From: Solea solea
Lineage: Eukaryota > Chordata > Actinopteri > Pleuronectiformes > Soleidae
Reading direction: 5' to 3'
NCBI RefSeq assembly: GCF_958295425.1
Contig: NC_081136.1
Location: 16,814,881 to 16,878,880 of the forward strand
Length of the DNA stretch: 64,000 nucleotides
The first letter of the stretch is position 1; each line of letters starts with the position of its first letter. Shown here one piece after another: positions 48,703 through 58,507 of the stretch. The position numbers were made by a program, and so were the translations under genes. The notes under the pieces were generated by a model. It was not told the DNA's origin and did no database searches. It saw only the letters and a program-made list of their open reading frames with translations.

Positions 48703-48965
48703 GTCACTGGGCTGAAATACAGCAGCAGGGTTTGTGATGCCGGTCGCGATCAGCAGTGCCGTCGCTATTTTTTATTGTATTTCCCTGGTAATTGTTGAAA
48801 ATTAAGCCACGTTTTTAAGTCTTTTCAACTGATCTACAGTTTGGCTTGATATTTGTGTCGGACGTCTCTTCATGTGACTTGCAGTAAAGACCGCCTAAAA
48901 CGAGACCAAGACCAGAGGATATTGAGACCAGGACAAGTTTGTCTCGGGACTGGTCTCGAGTCATA

Positions 48966-49884
48966 CAACTCTACTGAAGCTACACGTTCAGGAATTCATT
49001 TATAACTTGTTTCATAAACAAGGGAAAGGGGAACGTGGACGTTGACATCAATGCAAGCAAATTTTATTCACTGCCCTACAATTCGGAATTTGTTAAAGTG
49101 TCTGATAAGAATGCCCAGGTTTGCTGGAGGGACTTCATTATTATGTTGGAGGGGCTGGCTGTAAAATATTTAAAACATATTTTAACATAATATTTAAAAC
49201 ATTTCCTGGGATTGTCCAAAACTACAGACATTTGGGGAGATGAGTAAATACAAGTTATTTTAAACCCATGATGTTATATATTGGGATGTATACCACAAAG
49301 CTTACTTTATGGAGATAATTCATATACAAATAATATTTTTTTTTTATTCTGATCAGGCTTTTATTTGATATTTGTCTATGTAAACACAGCCTATAGTCTT
49401 TTTTCACTGGCGTCTCTTTGCTGCTGTAGAGACGGTACTGAATACTCAAATCTGTACCTCATTCAGTTAATTTATAGATGCTGTCAAACTGCAACTGAGG
49501 TTTAGACAAACATCTACTGAGAAGATCTGAGACTGAGTTAAGTCTTGTCCTGGAGCTGCAGTGACAGGACAGGAGCAGCGCACCACATGAGAGAGGCTGT
49601 GATGGAAGCTCCTCAGTACACACTGCATATCAAATCAAAGCACTTTCAAGAGACAGTGATGGACAGAGACCCCACTGCAGTATGGTTTCTAAAAATGTTC
49701 TTGTTTTGTTTATTTTTTTGTCAAGTAAATTTTTTAATGTTGGTGTAAGTTACCCGTTTTTTTTGTACACACTAAAAACAGGTAACAGTAGGAATAACAA
49801 TAACGCATAAAAATGTTCAGGGAAAAAGTGAATATGTACAATAACAATAAGAAACAAACAAACAAAGGGTACCCAATCCTCATT
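48966..49884. other. Non-coding DNA, nothing recognised
   Basis: A palindromic ATATTTTAAA/TTTAAAATAT-like stretch lies near 49165-49200 and a T run near 49338. No gene was identified. Confidence 0.5.
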
Positions 49885-50060
49885 GCTAGCCATTAATTGG
49901 ATTAATTGAACATTCTAAATTTACCCCGGCCATGGAGGGATCTATAAATGGTAGGGTTGTATCAGGAAGGACATCCAGTGTAAACTCTGCTAAACCAAAT
50001 ATGCAGATCACGGTGATCCGCTGTGGCGACCCCTACAGAGGTAGATGCCGAAAGAAATGA
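49885..50060 (+). mobile_element. RTE-type LINE 3' tail with a SINE-like fragment
   Basis: The first part (AATTGAACATTCTAAATTTA) resembles the SINE body. The second, GGGTTGTATCAGGAAGGACA, then CCAAATATGCAGATCACGG, GATCCGCTGTGGCGACCCCT and GCCGAAAGAA, is the standard 3' end of an abundant teleost RTE-like LINE. The same tail type ends the LINE at 55555-56211 on the other strand. Confidence 0.65.
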
Positions 50061-50631
50061 AAATAATTAACGTTTTGCCAATTTCTCTTCAAACAGAGTA
50101 ACATCACCATTCATCCTGATTCATGCTTCTGGCCAACTAATAAATGTTGAGTCCAAACCAAACAATGAGGCTAAAGAGGAGTTTTACAACATGATTTGAC
50201 CAGTTCATACAAAAATGTAAGCACAAGTGCAAACAGGGTTAATTTCATGCTGGATTTATATCCAGAGAATACACAATTTACACAAATCAACACGGCTATT
50301 TAAGGTTTACACTATGACCACAAACTGCAACTACTGCATGTAATCCCCTGTGAATCTCCTGGATTAAGAGGAAAGTTTGCGTGTGTATCTGTACAGCCTG
50401 CATGTTCATAGCAAAAACAGTGTCTGCTTTGATACAGAGTGCAAATATTGACTTCTCCAGGACGGTTTTGCTGGAGACTGGGGCTGAAGGGGCATGGAAC
50501 TGCCCTGCACCCAGGCCTGCTCCCCACACCTGCTGTGGTTGCCCGCCTTATTTACACCAGCGCCGGTTGGAAATGTTAGTGTGGGGAGCCAGAGATGCAC
50601 ATGGGTACAAACTTAAGCAGTACATAACAGT
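50061..50631. other. Non-coding DNA, nothing recognised
   Basis: The overlapping frames near 50300-50680 on both strands have no recognisable motif. Confidence 0.45.
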
Positions 50632-50655
50632 ACACACACACACACACACACACAC
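50632..50655 (+). repeat. (AC)12 microsatellite
   Basis: Twelve uninterrupted AC units, about 100 bp from a second CA tract. Confidence 0.95.
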
Positions 50656-50758
50656 TCGTCTCTGTTTCATCTCGAGCTGAAGGTTTTTCTGGAGTCTGAC
50701 AGGGGCTGCTTTCTTGGTGGAAACTCTGAGCTGTCTGACCCGAGCTTAAATTTCTAGG

Positions 50759-50777
50759 CACACACACACACACACAC
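50759..50777 (+). repeat. (CA)n microsatellite
   Basis: About nine CA units. Confidence 0.95.
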
Positions 50778-52442
50778 CTACTCACCCGACAACCAAACAA
50801 GCTACAAGACCTAACTGACATATTCAACATTTTAAGACATCAATATGGAGCAAAACCTGATCTGTTTCACAGTCTTCTAAAAAGGTAAAAGTCCCAGCTA
50901 TCCATGACAATACTCTGTCGTCGGCGAGTGCAAACCAATCCTTTAAAGTCACTGCGGTGCTCTCCGGAGTGGAAACACACTACCAGAAGGGAAATTACTC
51001 AGGATGAAACCTTTTTCAGGATGTTTGGCATTTTGTCACAGCAGATAGAACAGTGTTGCATTTACTCCCATCAAAAGGATTCTGTACAGAGAAGGCACAC
51101 TAAACTCTCAGAGGGCCCTGCTACTTTCATGAGCCATTTAATGTGGCCTCCAAAGACATTTATATAATTTATCATTCTGAAGCGTCACAGAAAAAAACCA
51201 AAAAAAAACCTTGTGCAGAGAGCAACGCTTGTTTGTTTCCTTTTTCTTGCCTCTAACTTTGAAGCAAAAATTTCTTTCTGAGGCTTGTTTGAGGAGGGAT
51301 TTAGTGACCTGAATCTTCTCATGGGGAATCCATATCAGCAGCATACACACAGGCTGCTCCACTTGAAACAAAGTTGTTGCTGTTATTTATTTTGCCCACC
51401 AGTCGGTTGCTTTGTTTTTCACTGCTGCTTTTTGCTCACTTTTGTCTTGCCTAGTCGATAAATCCGGTCAATAGCTCCAGACCCCCTAACGGCTTGCTTC
51501 CCAAATCTCCTCTCATTGAAGTTGAAGAGTGACTTTGAACAGAGTAAAAAGGCGACTGGACAGAGCATAACCCAGTGCCGGTAGAGGAAGGGATAAATGT
51601 CTCCTGTGAGTCAAAGATTCCTTGAAAAAGACAGCTTGAAAACAATCAAACATCTCTTTTATGTTGCAGGAAGCAAAGGGATTTCTGAGCACATCACTCC
51701 TCTCTATTAGAGAGTATTGTTTTTTTGCTCTGGTTCAATTTCTGTCATCACTGAAAGCATGGAGAGATCTCATTTGAAGAGTGTAGAAAGGGAGGAGGGT
51801 GGAAAAAAAAGCTGCCGTCCTGAGTGCAGACAGCAGCACAAAGAGGCGATTTAAGTGAACAATTATTAGGCCGCACCAGACTCGACTGGTTTGTGTGCAC
51901 ATGGGAAATTCTTCAGCACATGGCAATTAAACACGGGTGGGTTGGAAAGGGCCTTGCACATGACCCAATTTTGACATGAAGAGGTGGCAAGCAATGCCTT
52001 GATGATGTTTTGTTGCCTTTTTGCGTAACCTGTTTTACGAGCAGTTTGCCTCATTTACTGACGTATTACGCCTCTGTTTTGGCTCCGGCGATGTGAACAT
52101 AAAACTCTAAAATGCTGAAGTTCCCCATTGCATCAAAAATTCCCCTCCCAACGCTATTTTCATGGGTATTTATAGGCAAATCTAAAAGGTTGACAACATA
52201 TGTAATGGATTGCATCTTATAGACACAGCTGTTAGCGATTCTTTAATTTGTTCATTTTCAAGATTTTTCCTGAGAGTTATAGATGTGAAGGTTTATCACA
52301 CTCTTGTGCCTTTGCAGTCAAAATTAAGCTACTGCTATTAGTCAGTAGACAAGAGTGGAAACTTGTAACTGTTGGACATGAATGTAACACAACTTTGTAC
52401 CTTTTTTTATATATATAGCTGGCACACAAATTTTAAATTTCC
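50778..52442. other. Non-coding DNA, nothing recognised
   Basis: Unique-looking sequence with short A runs near 51189-51208. No gene or repeat was identified. Confidence 0.5.
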
Positions 52443-52526
52443 ATTTTATCTGGGGTTGTTTTATTCATGACATGAGGGTCATGGGGCTGCTGGTGCCAAT
52501 CCGAGCTGACGGGGGGGGGGGGGGGG
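52443..52526 (-). mobile_element. SINE 3' fragment ending in a 16-bp G run
   Basis: ATGAGGGTCATGGGGCTGCT, then GGTGCCAATCCGAGCTGAC, is the reverse complement of the SINE tail (GTCAGCTNGGATTGG...) seen at 16673/17287. It breaks into 16 consecutive G at 52511-52526, where the rest of the SINE would lie. Confidence 0.6.
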
Positions 52527-55500
52527 ACACATTAGTTAGACACAAACTAATTTCCTATTTTAGTTTTTTCCCCACAGTTATCCCTTTGTTTTTGTTTAAC
52601 ATTCACCCTGTCTCACAATTTAATGATTAACTCAGATAATATAAATGATTCTTAATTTCAGACACAGCCTCTAGCAGTGGTTGATCCTAACTGTGAAATC
52701 AAAAACTAATCACTTCAGTATGCTCAAACCTACAGAAATAAATAATGCTATACGAAATAATTAATAAAGGTTTTCCCACAGATTTGTCACATTTAAGTAT
52801 GCCTTACATATGAACACAAATTACACCTTCTCAAATTGACTTGTCCGACACTAGATCTGATGAAGCATTAGCAGTCCTGGTGCGAACGAGGGAAGTCGTT
52901 CCTCCACTTCCTCTCATGTTGATTTTGGCCGGCGCACGCTAATCTGAGACGAGGCCGGAGGGGAGCAGTCTACCTGGAGCGGAGTGTCAGAAAAACAGAG
53001 CAAGCGAAATGTGGTACAAACCAATTTTTCTTCCCTTGCAAGCACTCCGACTTTGCCCCTTTGCACTTGGAACAAATCTGAAAGTTCTCACCCCATGCAC
53101 TTCTCTCAGTGGGTTATTCTTGCAAGCCAGTGTGAAACCACAACTGAAAGAGCTTCATATTGAGCAGTGCAGAAGTCTCGACCACTCATCTCCATCAAAC
53201 TCACTTTATGTATCGATTTAATGTGGACACGTTGAAGCTTCTTCACAACCACGTTTATCAAAAAAAAAAAATATAGAAAATCTGCTACTGCGTATGTGAA
53301 CATTCTGCCTGAGGCAGCAGAGTAGTTCTCTGCATCACTGACCTCTGTCAGCACTGTGCCTTGCCTCAGGCGACATCTCTCACTCTTCATATCTATTTTA
53401 TCTTACTTTGCCACCACCGAAACAACCAAAAGGGTTGTAGACTGCAAGCATATGCAACACAGTATTGGAGATTGGCTAAGCAGATCTCTTCTCCTCTTCA
53501 GCAGGGACTGGCAGGATTGAGAGTAATATTTTTCTAATTTCATTGAACTCAGCAGCAGCAGTTGGTCCAAGTGCAACTGGAGTTATGGCAAAATGCAGAT
53601 TTATGGCTATGACATTCACACAAGAGTGCTTTCACTATTGTGGGAGTCTTTGGTTTAAATCTTGAGCCGTATACCGAGTTATGTCGTGTTATTCCTTGTC
53701 CTTGTTCAGACGAAACCAACACCCTCATGTTACTGGGATGTGACATTTGCAGTCACAGAGACACTTTGCCACCTCCTGCCCACAATTCTCCACCTCAGAA
53801 AGTGACTCCAAGCACATAGGTGGGACAGCCAGCAGTGCATGAATGGCTTCTTTAAGAATCGTGATCTCGTCTATAGGACACTGGGGATTCCAATGCAAAC
53901 GAACACATGACGTTCCCTCTAGTTTATTACTTTTGCATTAAAAAGGAAAAACAGGCTGGAACGGACAGAAAACACATGAGCTTGAAATCCAGCAATTAAT
54001 TTGGGTGTCAGTGCTCTTTTAAAATGGTTTGCATCCTTTAAATTGCACATTCATTTTTAATTATGTTTACTTTATGAAATGGCACGCTCGTCCTTATTTT
54101 GTAATATTTATACTGTTTTTGCTTTTGCCTTTCCAAAACAAATTATTGTATTTTGAACCTGGTTCTGAAATATGTTAAAAGATAATGATAAAGCAAATCA
54201 TGCTCAACATTTAACCTCAGGCAACAAAAAAAATACTGTTTCAAGTTCAAACTGCTGGCTGGCATATCATGTCATATTTAATAAGATGATATTAACATTA
54301 TGTAAAGTCATGTCTCTCCTGTCTAATTTTTATCCTGCAGCTATAAAGAGCCTCAAATGTTCAATAGTGACAACCGAGGCACAGAGAGCGAAGGGAAGGT
54401 AATTTGTTTTGAAGGTCAAGGACACGGTGATGGATCCCTACACTCATCATTTCCTGTTTAGAACAGAGAAAGAGATAATTTCTACTTGAAGCACTTCAGA
54501 TCAGTCACACTGACGTGCTATATATCTAGGGTTTTTTTTTTTCATTTGGAAAGACAATAGCGATAACCTTGAACGGCCTCCACTAGATTAAGTTATAATC
54601 ACACAGTGGGGCAGTGGCCTTTCCAAAAAAAAAAGAGAAGGTAGTAAATTTTAGGTTAGAGGGGTTTGACTCAACTCTTCAACTTTAAATATATATACAC
54701 TGTATATATATACTGCAAGTCTCACACTGTACACAGGCAGCAAGAAGGCAGTTAAACCACTTGGGTGCATACTTATGGGCGCATAAACATTTAATGTCCA
54801 CTGAACATTTAAGGAGCAGGTTTAGCTCAAGTTAAGCAATTTATTTTCTTAAAACTTTGACCTATGTGCACATTGTCTTTGTCTGTCATGTGGCGTTAAA
54901 GAAAGCAAGGTTATTCAACACAGCACAAACTGTAGAAATCTATCCACGAGCGTAAATCAAGCCATTTTGAAGTTCAATTCAATCCAAGTTCACCTCCAAA
55001 AGAGCATCCAAATATAAACTTCAATGGACACTGCACTTTACATTTCAACACTTCTGTGTCAAGTGCATGCAGGGAATTTCCAGAATTTATTTGTAGTATG
55101 CACAACCTGGAGCAACTTGCAGCTGCCAGAGCAGGTGGTAAATGCAAAGTTCTCTGTGAAATGTTTTTTGGCACTTGCAGTTCAACATACTGTCACAGTC
55201 TGTCCTGTTGAGAAGGTCCATTGCACCCTCACAAGATGTAGCAGCATGGCTCATGGGAGGTGGTGCATTAATCTGGATCCTATCAGCCCCATTTCCAACA
55301 AGTGGTCCAAGTTCGATATGGAGTCATAGGTGTTTTCAGTATGAAATGTTGAGAAGGGAACCAAAATCCTTTTCCAGTTTTTGGCTCCCTTTCATTGGGC
55401 TACCAAGCACAGGATGGAGCTCGACACTGCAGCCCGTTGACAAAGAGTCATCACTTATGGCAGTTTTTTTCTATGCAACCTTCTCTCCAATAAAATGTGT

Positions 55501-55554
55501 ATTTTGGTGATTAATAGTCACATGAAGAAATATTTTTGTCCTGCTTCACCTGTA
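52527..55554. other. Non-coding DNA, nothing recognised
   Basis: A CpG-richer piece lies at 52880-53000. Poly-A runs are near 53262 and 54626, and an alternating TATATA stretch with dyad symmetry is at 54690-54712. No coding exon was recognised. Confidence 0.45.
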
Positions 55555-55584
55555 GGTGACACTTCTTTCGGCTTCTCCCTTTAG

Positions 55585-55811
55585 TCAAGCAATTCTTCAC
55601 AATTTTATTTTTGCAGCCTTACAATGTTGGGAGATACCACCAAAGGCCCATATAATACTGTATATTGTTTTCAGACAGCACACTAGTCTTTTTTTTAACA
55701 TTTAAAATTGAGGATGTTGACCAATATTTACTTTTCTTTAGTAAATTTTTAATTTTGCAAAATAACGGTTCATTTCATCTCCTTGGCTCAAAAACCAATG
55801 CTGGGTTACGT
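55585..55811. mobile_element. Unidentified 227-bp insertion with 6-bp target duplication (copy 1)
   Basis: CTTTAG flanks the segment on both sides (55579-55584 and 55812-55817), and removing it restores the LINE tail. A related copy, with the same order of motifs (AATTCTTCACAAT, ACCAAAG, ATTGTTTTCAG.CAG, ATTGAGGATG..GACCAAT, TTTTGCAAAATAAC, CCTTGGCTC), lies at 57004-57490. The segment is AT-rich and non-coding; no terminal repeat is obvious. It is probably a short mobile element; the family was not recognised. Confidence 0.65.
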
Positions 55812-56132
55812 CTTTAGAGGTCACAGCAGAACATCTGCCTCCATCTTGTCCTATCCCTTCTACCTATCCCTATCCCCGTCTTTCCTCTGTAATACCAACT
55901 GTCCTCATGCCCTGATTCACAACATCCATGAACCGTCTCTGATTTTCCTCTTTTCCGCCTGTGTGGCTCCACCTACAACACCCTTTGTCCAATATAATCA
56001 CTATCCATCCTCTGCACGTGATCAAACCTTGAGTCAACCTTGACTCTCTTACTTTATTTCCAAACCTCTCAACCTGAGCTGTCCCTCAAATATGCCAATT
56101 TCTGTCCATCCTGGTGGCTACCAAGAAAAATC

Positions 56133-56211
56133 TCAGCATCTACAGCTCTGCCACCTCCAGCTATGTACCTAGTCAGTTTGGGGCTGGAGGTGGCAGGGCT
56201 GAAGATGCTGA
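56133..56211. repeat. 29-bp inverted repeat within the LINE
   Basis: Arms 56133-56161 and 56183-56211 are reverse complements with two mismatches (right arm begins GCTGGAGGTGGCAGGGCTGA), separated by 21 bp. Both arms are the same part of the LINE, so this is a fold-back at its 5' end, as seen when a LINE inserts with a 5' inversion. Confidence 0.8.
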
Positions 56212-57003
56212 CACTTTTGTATCCAGAACCAAACACCACGCAGTGTAAACACAAGTCAGATTAGGGTGTACCATTCCATAGCAAGCTGAACCGCACCGTA
56301 AGGCTTGTTGGAAATGAGGTTGAAAAGTGTGCAGTGTCAGTTTCTAATAAGCTTGAACTGGGAAAACAAACCCACACAACTTTCAAACTCCTCAAACCAC
56401 ACTCATTTCCAGAATGTGAAGTGCCATGGAGTGAAAAAAAAACACTCCACAGCACAGACGGACAAACCCAAGAGAAAAACAAGTCCTCTCTCTGCAACCA
56501 CAGGAGGGGCATTTCGGTCATTTCCTCCAAATATATGAATGTGAATTGATGTACCCAAATCAGAATCTGAGTGTAGAACACTCTAAAGGCAACTTCACTA
56601 ACTTGTTTGTGTATGTGCATCATTTGGATGTAACGTTAGGCATAAATGAGCATTACACTTTTATGTTTGCAGGGGGAAATGTATAAAATATGCATGAGCT
56701 CTTCTGATTTACAATCTCATAACACGTCCACTCAGTGGGCCCGATTCATTAAAGCCTACCACATATTACCTCATGCGCAGCAACATCTCAGCAGCCTCGG
56801 TATGAACAGCATGAAACCAGATAAATGGCATTATCAGCTGAGATATACTATTATCTACAGTATACATGGAAACACGGCAAGCTAAAGCAAGAAGTATTTT
56901 GAGTTTTTTCCCCCTTATGTGATGACCTGTGCCACACAACTGGACAGTGACACAGAGGTTAGGTTAATGTTGCTTGTCCCAGTAGGACATATTGTCACAC
57001 TAT
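56212..57003. other. Non-coding DNA, nothing recognised
   Basis: No repeat or gene was identified. The frames near 56261-56623 look random. Confidence 0.5.
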
Positions 57004-57490
57004 TCAACCAATTCTTCACAATGTTATTCTTTGATTTTTCAGTTTTTCAAATGTTACCAAAGACCATCCATCCATCTTCTACTGCTTTATTCTCCACATA
57101 AGGGTCGCCAGTCCATCACAGGGCCACATATAGAGGCAAACAACCATCCACTCTTACACTTAAAGGTCAATTTAGAGTGTCTTATTTACCTAATGCCCAT
57201 ATTTAATGTTTTTGGACTGTGGGAGGTAGCCGGAGAAAACCCATGTACAAAGTTCCTTGTTCCGACCAGGTCACAAACCCGGGTCTCCTTGCTGCAAAGG
57301 CAAGAGTGCTAACCACTAAACCAACCATGTAGCCAAAGAGCTATATGAAGTATTGTTTTCAGGCAGTACAGTAGTATTCTTTACATTTAAAACTGAGGAT
57401 GTAGACCAATTTTTTACATTTCTTATGTAAACTTTAATTCTGCAAAATAACATAGTTGTGCTTTATTTCCTCCCCTTGGCTCGAGAGGCA
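57004..57490. mobile_element. Copy 2 of the unidentified element, split by a SINE
   Basis: The copy begins TCAACCAATTCTTCACAATG and ends near CCTTGGCTCGAGAGGCAAT. Removing the SINE at 57066-57332 and one target copy gives a segment of about 210 bp co-linear with 55585-55811. Its outer boundaries are less certain than those of copy 1. Confidence 0.6.
57066..57332 (-). mobile_element. tRNA-derived SINE with target duplication
   Basis: On the minus strand the head reads GGTTTAGTGGTTAGCAC (A box), CTTGCCTTTGCAGCAAGGAG and GGGTTTGTGACC (B-box-like). The body then has GGGTTTTCTCCGGCTACCTC, CACTCTAAATTGACC and TGTGATGGACTGGCGACC, and it ends in ATGGATGGAT at 57066. It is flanked by CCAAAGACC (57057-57065) and CCAAAGAGC (57333-57341), a 9-bp target duplication with one mismatch. 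The equivalent unoccupied site is in copy 1 near 55635-55645. Confidence 0.9.
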
Positions 57491-57540
57491 ATTTCTGTGC
57501 TTCTTTTTCTTCTCAAAAACTTCTGTTCTGCAAACACGGA

Positions 57541-57785
57541 GGGATAAACGTGGGGTTCACCCTGGACAGGTCACCAGTCCATCACAGGGACAACAGACAA
57601 CTTGCATGGTTAATTTAGAGTGCCCAATTACCCTCTGTGAGTGCCTGGAGAAAACCCACACACACAGGAGAACATGCTAACAGCACACAGAAAGGCCCTT
57701 GGTCAGACCGGGACGTGAACCCGAGTCTTATTGCTGTCAGGCAACAGTGCCAGCCACTACTCTGCCGTGTGACCCTTTGGGGTTA
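57541..57785 (-). mobile_element. tRNA-derived SINE, second minus-strand copy
   Basis: On the minus strand: GTAGTGGCTGGCACTGTTGC (A-box region), GGGTTCACGTCCC (B-box-like), GGCCTTTCTGTGTGCTGTTA, GTGTGGGTTTTCTCCAGGC, GGGCACTCTAAATTAACC and GACTGGTGACCTGTCCAGGG. It lies about 210 bp from the SINE at 57066 in the same orientation. TGGGGTT occurs at both edges, but part of it may belong to the SINE, so the target duplication is not certain. Confidence 0.85.
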
Positions 57786-58459
57786 CTTCTCTGCTGCAAA
57801 TAAGTACACAGCCAAGAATGCTAATGCTTACAAGAAAGAAGAACAATAAAACAAACTAAAATCTTGGAATAGCATCATATTTGAAATCCAAAGCTTGACA
57901 GACTCAACGTGATTGATGTTCAGGGGAAGCCAACAGTCAATTATTTCATTAATTTTGAGTTTGAAGTTCCCACTGCATGTCTAGTGTTACATAACCACAA
58001 TCTAACTGCCACTTACCAAGGGTCAAATAAATAATTAGCTCTCACAATACAAAGGCTGTCCACGCAGTCAAGTACAGGTCATAGAAATCACCACAGTGTC
58101 CCAACACTACCGCTTCCCCCTCAGACAAGACATTAGACAAACCCATTTTCGGGCAGCCATTCACAGCATCAGTGCTGTTTATCAAGCTGTCAGAAATTAC
58201 AATTTAACCAGCCGTCTAGCCAGCATGGCCCATATCGTATGACCAGCCATTTAAATTAAAGTGCAGTGGCTTGTGTGTCTCACCACTGGCTTTTCCGGGC
58301 TTTAACTGTGGCTTACACAGCTGTTTCTACCCTCTTCTTCATCAGATACAAGGGGAGGGGCCCCCGAGAGCAAAACCGACTGCGCTACATCGGCAAAATC
58401 TTTGCATATCAATCCATCATCACTGACACTGACGCTGTTGCTGTGTGTACATTCACAGG
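57786..58459. other. Non-coding DNA, nothing recognised
   Basis: Unique-looking sequence. The frame beginning near 58266 lacks motifs. Confidence 0.45.
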
Positions 58460-58507
58460 TACAGTGGGGTGCAGTCTGAGGCCATCAGACTTTTGGACCC
58501 CACTGTA
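58460..58507. mobile_element. 44-bp Tc1/mariner remnant flanked by TA
   Basis: TA (58460-58461), then CAGTGGGGTGCAGTCTGAGG and, on the right, the inverted CAGTGGGGTCCAAAAGTCTG, then TA (58506-58507). The two terminal inverted repeats are nearly fused, and the whole interior is gone. A TA duplication is diagnostic of Tc1/mariner elements. Confidence 0.8.

Larger units (their letters stand above)
47665..48965. repeat. GAGACCAAGACC-rich repeat interrupted by a hAT element
   Basis: Two blocks, 47668-47795 and 48885-48962, share AAGAC..CCTAAA.C.GAGACC and CCAAGACCAGA.G. They are built from short GAGACCAAGAC(C) units that form a local degenerate tandem array. The intervening DNA contains the hAT fragment at 48131-48702. 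I read the two blocks as parts of one host repeat, but they could be two independent copies. Confidence 0.5.
55555..56211 (-). pseudogene. RTE-type LINE, 3' end of ORF and tail, truncated and inverted
   Basis: On the minus strand the sequence follows the abundant teleost RTE-like LINE: GAGCTGGAGGTGGCAGAGCT-like start near 56161, a segment encoding MLRFFLVATRMDR, GGACAGCTCAGGTTGAGAGG, GTGCAGAGGATGGATAGTGA, a stretch equivalent to 'GRP.RRFMDVV', GATGGAGGCAGATGTTCTGC and the tail GGGAGAAGCCGAAAGAAG near 55563-55583. Many frameshifts and stops are present. A 227-bp unrelated piece (55585-55811) interrupts the 3' tail, and the 5' end folds back on itself. No reverse transcriptase core remains. Confidence 0.75.

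Noticed and set aside
50381..50680. Frame of 99 codons running into the CA microsatellite
   Set aside because: The C-terminus is a threonine/histidine run encoded by the CA repeat; nothing else is recognisable.
55024..55510. Two overlapping plus-strand frames of 101 and 111 codons
   Set aside because: They overlap in different frames, share no known motif and end just before a LINE; no support for coding.
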